Shown: positions 6,682 through 11,056 of the stretch, in pieces
Position numbering within the stretch: the stretch's first letter is position 1
How the letters are laid out: every line of letters starts with the position of its first letter
NCBI GenBank assembly: GCA_944372725.1
Contig: CALWAA010000019.1
Location: 1 to 11,056, forward strand
Origin: an uncultured Bacilli bacterium
Lineage (GTDB): Bacteria; Bacillota_I; Bacilli_A; RF39; UBA660
DNA length: 11,056 nucleotides
Direction of reading: 5' to 3'
The notes under the pieces: generated by a model
The model's input: only the letters and a program-made list of their open reading frames with translations
Database searches by the model: none
What the model was told of the DNA's origin: nothing
Program-made: the position numbers and the translations under genes

Positions 6682-8658
6682 ATGAATATAAAAGATGTAA
6701 AGAAAAATAATACAGTTAGAAATTTCTTTCCCTATTTAGTGTTGTTTATAATTATTATTGCAACGTTTTTCATTCTAAATTTAGGTGGAAGAAAAGTAAA
6801 TGAATTAACAACCGGTGAATTATTAACAGCCTTAGAAAAAGGTGAAGTAACCGAAATTACTATCATGCCTAAAAGTAGTGAATCAATTTACTATATTAGT
6901 GGTAAGTTAGATGGCTATGCAGAAAATGAATCTTTTGAAGCAAAAGTAGTAGAAGCTGAAGTAGCCAATATTTTAACATTGACTGAAGAAAATGAAATTG
7001 CTGAATATGAAACAGACCCAGACCCAGGGTCTAGTCCAGTTTTATATATTATTGTAAATGTTTTACCATTAGTTTTATTAATTATTATTTCTTATATTTT
7101 ATTTTCTAAATTAGCTAGTTCTAATAAAGGCTCTATGGATTTTGGTAAGAGTAGAGCCAAACTTAGTGATGATAAACATCAAGCAAAATTTTCTGATGTA
7201 GCAGGCTTAAAAGAAGAAAAAGAAGAAGTAAAAGAATTAATTGATTTCCTAAAAAATCCTAAGAAATTCCAAAAATTAGGTGCCAGAATTCCTAAAGGTG
7301 TCTTATTAGTAGGCCCTCCTGGAACTGGTAAAACCCTTTTAGCTCGTGCTGTTGCAGGTGAAGCAAATGTACCATTCTTCTATATAAGTGGTTCTGACTT
7401 TGTAGAACTATTTGTTGGTGTTGGTGCAAGCCGTGTTCGGGAAATGTTTAAAGATGCGAAAAGAAGTGCTCCATGTTTAATTTTTATCGATGAAATAGAT
7501 GCCGTAGGACGTCAAAGAGGCACAGGCTTAGGTGGTGGCCATGACGAACGTGAACAAACTCTAAACCAATTATTAACTGAAATGGATGGTTTTGGTGAAA
7601 ATGAGGGGATTATCATTATGGCAGCAACCAACCGCCCTGATGTTCTAGACCCAGCCCTACTTCGTCCAGGACGTTTCGATCGTCAAGTAACAGTAAGCTT
7701 ACCGGATGCCAATGAACGTGAACAAATATTAAAAGTTCATGCCAAAAATAAAATTTTAGCTCCTGATGTAAATATAAAGAATTTAAGTTTAAGAACACCA
7801 GGATTTAGTGGTGCTGACCTAGAAAATTTACTAAATGAAGCAGCCCTACTTGCTGTAAGACGGAACAAAGATGCTATCACCATGGATGAAATAGATGAAG
7901 CAACAGACCGTGTATTAATGGGACCTGCTAAAGTTAGTCGAAAGATTACCGATAAGGAAAAACGTTTAGTAGCAATCCACGAATCTGGTCATGCTGTAAT
8001 TGGCTTGAAATTAGAAGATGCCAATGAAGTTCATAAAATTACGATTATCCCAAGAGGTGTCGCTGGTGGTTACACGATGATGCTTCCAAAAGAAGAAAAA
8101 ATGGGCATTATGACTAAAAATGAATTAGAAGCTCAAATCACTGGCTTACTCGGTGGCCGTGTTAGTGAAGAAATGTATCTTGGTGAAATTACAACAGGAG
8201 CTAGTGACGACTTTAGAAGAGCAACTAATATTGCTAGAAGCATGGTCACTGAATATGGTATGAGTGATTTAGGACCGGTAGAATACGAAGAAAAATCAGA
8301 AGGAGTCTTCCTAGGTCGTGATTATGCTAAATCAAAAAATTTCTCTGATAAAGTAGCTCATGAAATTGATGAAGAAGTAAGAAAGATTATCAATGAATGT
8401 TATAAAAAAGCAGAGGAAATCTTAAAAGCCAACAAAGATTTAGTTATGTTACTCGCTGATGCCTTAATGGAAAACGAAACACTTACCAAAGAACAAATTG
8501 ACTCTCTTGTAAAAACTGGTAAACTAACTCCCGAAGTTCCTGAAAAAGGAGAAGCAAAAACTTTAACAGAACTAAGAGAAGAGGCCAAAGAGCGTGGTAT
8601 CAAAGGATACACTAAAATGACCAAAGAAGAGCTAGAAGAAGCTCTAAAAGAAGAATAA
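6682..8658 (+). CDS. ftsH: ATP-dependent zinc metalloprotease FtsH
   Basis: A 658-aa membrane-anchored AAA+ protease that unfolds and degrades membrane and cytoplasmic proteins as a hexamer. Order: TM1 (about 14-34), an external domain (35-118), TM2 (about 119-143), the AAA module with Walker A GPPGTGKT (211-218), Walker B LIFIDEID (266-273), the pore motif around FVELFVG (240-246) and the second region of homology ending RPGRFDR (328-334), then the M41 peptidase with HESGH (433-437) and probable third zinc ligand D510 (TTGASDD). The C-terminal tail after about 615 carries a Rho-N/SAP-like helical motif (about 627-656), which is unusual. Start ATG 6682 has AGGAGG (6670-6675) 6 bases upstream; an in-frame ATG at 6667 precedes that ribosome binding site and is not used. 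The gene ends with a terminator. Confidence 0.97.
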   Translation: MNIKDVKKNNTVRNFFPYLVLFIIIIATFFILNLGGRKVNELTTGELLTALEKGEVTEITIMPKSSESIYYISGKLDGYAENESFEAKVVEAEVANILTLTEENEIAEYETDPDPGSSPVLYIIVNVLPLVLLIIISYILFSKLASSNKGSMDFGKSRAKLSDDKHQAKFSDVAGLKEEKEEVKELIDFLKNPKKFQKLGARIPKGVLLVGPPGTGKTLLARAVAGEANVPFFYISGSDFVELFVGVGASRVREMFKDAKRSAPCLIFIDEIDAVGRQRGTGLGGGHDEREQTLNQLLTEMDGFGENEGIIIMAATNRPDVLDPALLRPGRFDRQVTVSLPDANEREQILKVHAKNKILAPDVNIKNLSLRTPGFSGADLENLLNEAALLAVRRNKDAITMDEIDEATDRVLMGPAKVSRKITDKEKRLVAIHESGHAVIGLKLEDANEVHKITIIPRGVAGGYTMMLPKEEKMGIMTKNELEAQITGLLGGRVSEEMYLGEITTGASDDFRRATNIARSMVTEYGMSDLGPVEYEEKSEGVFLGRDYAKSKNFSDKVAHEIDEEVRKIINECYKKAEEILKANKDLVMLLADALMENETLTKEQIDSLVKTGKLTPEVPEKGEAKTLTELREEAKERGIKGYTKMTKEELEEALKEE

Positions 8659-8659
8659 G

Positions 8660-8686
8660 AACTGTAGGAAAAACTTACAGTTTTTT
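8660..8686 (+). terminator. Rho-independent terminator of ftsH
   Basis: A 9-bp stem AACTGTAGG (8660-8668) with CTTACAGTT (8674-8682), one G-T pair, an AAAAA loop and T6 tail (8681-8686). It begins 2 bases after the ftsH stop codon and closes the region from 4091. Confidence 0.87.
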
Positions 8687-8688
8687 AA

Positions 8689-8717
8689 TTGCAAGTTAAA
8701 ATAAATTTTGCTACAAT
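8689..8717 (+). promoter_or_regulatory. promoter of the dCMP deaminase gene
   Basis: The -35 TTGCAA (8689-8694), 17-base spacer and -10 TACAAT (8712-8717). It starts 3 bases after the T tract of the ftsH terminator. The transcript start near 8724 gives a leader of about 12 bases. Confidence 0.7.
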
Positions 8718-8735
8718 AGTAATGGGAAGTGAATT

Positions 8736-9224
8736 ATGAATAGAGTAGATAAAATTAATTATTATTTAGATATGGCTGAAGTAGCACTAGAACGTTCTAC
8801 TTGTCTTAGAAAAAAATGGGGAGCAGTTATTGTAAAAAATGATGAGATTATTGCAACTGGTTATAATGGAGCGCCTCGAGGAAGAAAAAATTGCATTGAC
8901 TTAAATTACTGCAAAAGAGAAGAAATGCATATTCCCAGAGGGGAACGTTATGAAATGTGCAGAAGTGTTCATGCTGAGGCCAATGCCATTATTAGTGCAT
9001 CCCGCAAAGACTGCCTAGATGCAACTCTTTATATGGTAGGAATAGAAGTAGCAAATGGTGAATATGTAACTCACGCTAGACCATGTGCTATGTGTAAAAG
9101 AATGATTATTAATGCTGGTATTAAAAATATTGTAGTTAGAAACACCAAAACTGAATATGAAATTATTGATGTGAGTGAATTTATAGACAATGATGAGTCA
9201 CTAGAAGAAGTAATGGGATATTAA
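8736..9224 (+). CDS. comEB: deoxycytidylate (dCMP) deaminase, ComEB type
   Basis: A 162-aa cytoplasmic zinc enzyme that deaminates dCMP to dUMP, the substrate of thymidylate synthase. The catalytic zinc motif is complete: HAE at 79-81 (H79 binds zinc, E81 is the proton shuttle) and PCAMC at 116-120 (C117 and C120 bind zinc). TGYNGAPRG (41-49) is the typical dCMP deaminase substrate loop. Extra Cys/His residues between the two halves (C53, C59, H65, C75) fit the structural second zinc site of this family. Length is in the usual range. ATG 8736 is preceded by GGGAAG (8724-8729). The gene is monocistronic with its own promoter and terminator; it is not next to comEA or comEC here, so the name refers to family only, not to competence. 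Confidence 0.93.
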   Translation: MNRVDKINYYLDMAEVALERSTCLRKKWGAVIVKNDEIIATGYNGAPRGRKNCIDLNYCKREEMHIPRGERYEMCRSVHAEANAIISASRKDCLDATLYMVGIEVANGEYVTHARPCAMCKRMIINAGIKNIVVRNTKTEYEIIDVSEFIDNDESLEEVMGY

Positions 9225-9238
9225 AATCCCATTTTTTT
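9212..9238 (+). terminator. Rho-independent terminator of the dCMP deaminase gene
   Basis: An 8-bp perfect stem AATGGGAT (9212-9219) with ATCCCATT (9226-9233), a 6-base loop and T7 tail (9232-9238). The TAA stop (9222-9224) lies in the loop, so the 5' arm is coding. Confidence 0.88.
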
Positions 9239-9259
9239 AATTGATTATATAATAATATC

Positions 9260-9288
9260 TAGCAATTTTTAAAAAAACATGATAATAT
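9260..9288 (+). promoter_or_regulatory. candidate promoter of the surface protein gene
   Basis: The -10 TAATAT (9283-9288) is directly preceded by TGA (9280-9282), an extended -10, and lies 17 bases after TAGCAA (9260-9265). A start near 9295 would put the in-frame ATG at 9279 upstream of the transcript, supporting TTG 9321 as the start. A TATAAT at 9248-9253 is an alternative but has no -35 at the right distance. Confidence 0.55.
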
Positions 9289-9320
9289 TAAATAGTAATA
9301 TAATAAGGGCGGGGATAACC

Positions 9321-10961
9321 TTGAAGAAAAGATTTATATTTGATGAAAATTATATAAAAAAATATGCTAAAAAAGACCGATTAAAATGGTTAATCATCGG
9401 TGCATCAGCTTTAGTTTTAATAATAGTAATAATTATTGTTATTTTAGCAACAAGAAATAATAAGCCAGAGCAAATAACTCCAGCAGTACCAAAATTTGAA
9501 TTAAAAGAAGAATTAACGATTGAAGCAGGTTCACCACTTCCAGAAGTAACCGACTATTTTAACACTTTAGAAAATATCGATGTAGATGAAATAACAGTTA
9601 CTTATCCAGATGAATTTGAATTAAGTTATGATACATCTTTATGTACACCAGAAGAAGTAGAAGAAATTTATAGTAATGAAGAGCCAAACTTTGACGATTA
9701 TGATTGTGTTCAAAATTACTTATTAACACCTGCTACTTATGGTATTACTATTGCCTTACAAGGCGAAGAATACACTGTTAATTTAACTGTCGCTGATACA
9801 AGAGAACCAGTTTTGATACTCCAGGATGTAGAAATATATGAAGGAGATAGTTATGAATTAAATGATTTTGTAAGTTCATGTTTTGATGTAACTAGTGAAT
9901 GTGAAATTACTTATTATACCGAAGATACTGATGAAGAAGAACAAATAGATTATTCTAATATTACTGAAGTTGGCGAGCATCTAATAAAAATAATAGCAAC
10001 CGACGATTATGGAAATACAACGGAACCAATGGAAGCTACTTTAACGATTTTAGAAGTAGAAGGTGAACTTTATACCGTAACTTTTGACTCAGAAGGCGGA
10101 AGTGAAATAAGAAGCAAAAAAGTTGGTGAAAATGGTAGTGTTATCGAACCAAGTGCCCCAACAAAAGAAGGATATACTTTCTTAGGCTGGTATTTAAATG
10201 ATGAAAAATTCGATTTTAACACTAAAATAACAAGTGATATTACATTAACAGCCAAATGGGAGAAAATAACAAGCGAGGGTGAAGGCCAAGGCGGAAATGG
10301 CTCTGGTGGTGGAGGTGGCTCTACTGGACCAATTAATGTAACAAGTGTTTCTCTAAACTTTAAAACCATTTATTTAGATATTGGCGAAACCAAAACAGTA
10401 ACTGCCCGCATCTATCCATCTAATGCCACAAATAGAACAGTAACATGGAGTAGTTCAAATAATAATATTGCTACAGTATCAAACGGAAATATCACCGGTG
10501 TAAGTGCTGGTACCGTCACAATTACAGCGACAGCTGGTGGAAAATCAGCAAGTGTTGAAGTTATTGTAAGTTCATCATCCGGAAGTTCATGTATGTATGG
10601 TAATTCTACTTATAATACCAATGCTATTTTATCAGTAGACTTAACCCAAAATGGTTGTGCTATAAAACCAAACTCAAATCCAAGAGAAACCTTATCAAAT
10701 TCTGATTTTGTCAGATTAATGAACGATTTAAGAGGTATGGGAATAGATGTTAAAGATTATGATTTTGATGTAGACCCTCAAAAGATTAGGAATACAAGTG
10801 GTACAGGTTTGGTTGGATATCAAATAGTTATAAAAGTAACGATTATTGATGCCGATAGTCCATATACTTCCATGAAAGCAGAGTATATCTTAAAATCAGA
10901 TGGAACAAGACAATTTTTAATGAATAATATTTGTAAAAATAATATTTGTTTAAATTCATAA
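9321..10961 (+). CDS. membrane-anchored multidomain surface protein (Flg_new repeat and BIG2)
   Basis: A 546-aa envelope protein. A basic N-terminus (1-22) and one strong membrane segment (about 23-43) without a clear cleavage site suggest a type II anchor with the rest outside. Then: an acidic region (about 58-160); an Ig-like segment (about 162-244); a Listeria-Bacteroides/InlB-type repeat (about 251-313, with YTVTFDSEGG and EGYTFLGWY); a glycine-rich linker (319-338); a BIG2 domain (about 339-417, with TWSSSNNNIATV); and an unrecognised C-terminal domain (about 424-546). Eight cysteines lie as close pairs (108/129, 187/194, 424/446, 538/543), suggesting disulfides. No sortase motif is present. 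Start: TTG 9321 has GGGG (9311-9314) 6 bases upstream; ATG 9279 in frame has no ribosome binding site and lies in the candidate promoter. These domains imply adhesion or structure but not a specific partner. Confidence 0.87.
   Translation: MKKRFIFDENYIKKYAKKDRLKWLIIGASALVLIIVIIIVILATRNNKPEQITPAVPKFELKEELTIEAGSPLPEVTDYFNTLENIDVDEITVTYPDEFELSYDTSLCTPEEVEEIYSNEEPNFDDYDCVQNYLLTPATYGITIALQGEEYTVNLTVADTREPVLILQDVEIYEGDSYELNDFVSSCFDVTSECEITYYTEDTDEEEQIDYSNITEVGEHLIKIIATDDYGNTTEPMEATLTILEVEGELYTVTFDSEGGSEIRSKKVGENGSVIEPSAPTKEGYTFLGWYLNDEKFDFNTKITSDITLTAKWEKITSEGEGQGGNGSGGGGGSTGPINVTSVSLNFKTIYLDIGETKTVTARIYPSNATNRTVTWSSSNNNIATVSNGNITGVSAGTVTITATAGGKSASVEVIVSSSSGSSCMYGNSTYNTNAILSVDLTQNGCAIKPNSNPRETLSNSDFVRLMNDLRGMGIDVKDYDFDVDPQKIRNTSGTGLVGYQIVIKVTIIDADSPYTSMKAEYILKSDGTRQFLMNNICKNNICLNS
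10923..10949 (+). repeat. 12-base direct repeat with 3-base spacer at the end of the surface gene
   Basis: The sequence AATAATATTTGT occurs at 10923-10934 and again at 10938-10949. It encodes NNIC twice (NNICKNNIC), giving two cysteines near the C-terminus. It looks like a small in-frame tandem duplication of 15 bases. Confidence 0.75.
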
Positions 10962-10986
10962 AAGAATGATTTTCTATCATTCTTTT
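10960..10986 (+). terminator. Rho-independent terminator of the surface protein gene
   Basis: An 11-bp stem, AAAAGAATGAT (10960-10970) with ATCATTCTTTT (10976-10986), with a TTTCT loop. The stop codon TAA (10959-10961) overlaps the stem. Beyond the stem only CATT remains before the intron start at 10991, so the natural T tract may have been interrupted by the insertion. Confidence 0.85.
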
Positions 10987-10990
10987 CATT

Positions 10991-11056
10991 GTGTGCCGTG
11001 CATGGCATATAACTAGAGGGTGAAAGTCCCTTACACACGTAGGTATCAACGAAGTG
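10991..11056 (+). mobile_element. 5' end of a group II intron (probably class C), cut by window end
   Basis: The 66 bases starting at 10991 look like the start of group II intron domain I. They open with GTGTG, the consensus intron 5' end. A short stem GCC/GGC follows (10995-10997 with 11004-11006), then the characteristic AGGGTGAAAGTCCCT hairpin (stem 11017-11020 with 11028-11031), and ACACAC (11033-11038), which can close back on the initial GTGTG. As I remember it, the class C intron of Oceanobacillus iheyensis has a closely similar start. The position just behind a terminator hairpin is the known preference of class C introns. The reverse transcriptase gene and the catalytic domains V and VI would lie beyond the window and are not seen. 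Confidence 0.78.

Noticed and set aside
9279..9320. ATG 9279 as the start of the surface protein
   Set aside because: No ribosome binding site, polyA just upstream, and it overlaps the candidate -10 region; TTG 9321 has GGGG at 6 bases.
10266..10326. Gly/Ser-rich stretch as a repeat array or recombination site
   Set aside because: It is in frame between two recognisable domains and reads as a flexible linker.
77..10961. Mycoplasma-type code with TGA as tryptophan
   Set aside because: All tryptophans I can place use TGG and no gene needs an internal TGA to keep its frame, so the standard code fits.
10820..11049. Two minus-strand open frames spanning the end of the surface gene, the terminator and the intron start
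   Set aside because: They cross a terminator and a structured RNA, show no family features and no ribosome binding site.
1..11056. CRISPR arrays, tRNA or rRNA genes, toxin-antitoxin or phage defence modules
   Set aside because: No regularly spaced repeats, no cloverleaf or rRNA-like sequence seen, and no gene with a defence-type domain.

Overview
The window is an AT-rich, gene-dense stretch of a low-GC Gram-positive chromosome. All genes lie on the + strand with short intergenic gaps. The gene content (FtsE–FtsX–LytM hydrolase, TilS–FtsH, a ComEB-type dCMP deaminase, a TasA/camelysin-like surface protein) and the AT-rich codon use suggest Bacillota, class Bacilli. An uncultured gut lineage near Erysipelotrichia or the RF39-type 'Tenericutes' fits well, but this is inference. 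A peptidoglycan hydrolase with its FtsEX regulator argues for a walled cell, and every tryptophan I can place uses TGG, so the standard bacterial code applies.

Layout: (1) 17–462, an unrecognised 123-aa protein with a near-consensus promoter and its own terminator. (2) 476–1172, a monocistronic TasA/camelysin-like exported protein. (3) 1187–4088, the operon ftsE–ftsX–M23 hydrolase with overlapping genes, one promoter and one terminator. (4) 4091–8686, a short GNAT acetyltransferase and an unrecognised 253-aa protein, then tilS and ftsH. tilS has its own promoter inside the gap before it, and ftsH has a possible promoter inside the end of tilS. No terminator is visible until after ftsH. (5) 8689–9238, monocistronic dCMP deaminase. 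(6) 9260–10986, a 546-aa membrane-anchored multidomain surface protein starting at TTG. (7) 10991 to the window end, the 5' end of a group II intron inserted right behind the terminator of that surface gene, the site preference known for class C introns.

How the genes work together: FtsE and FtsX form an ABC-type transmembrane complex expected to activate the secreted coiled-coil LytM hydrolase for wall cleavage during growth or division. TilS makes lysidine in tRNA-Ile(CAU), and FtsH is the membrane AAA+ protease. The two surface proteins are cell-envelope genes independent of these cores. No gap without a gene exceeds about 100 bases.

The main points for a second look are the truncated intron at a terminator, an FtsH with a C-terminal Rho-N/SAP-like helical domain, paired cysteines in the exported proteins, an orphan TasA-like protein, and two unrecognised proteins, one of which may be a distant HopA1-like protein. 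I do not see a clearly new multi-gene system; most of the window is ordinary core chromosome.
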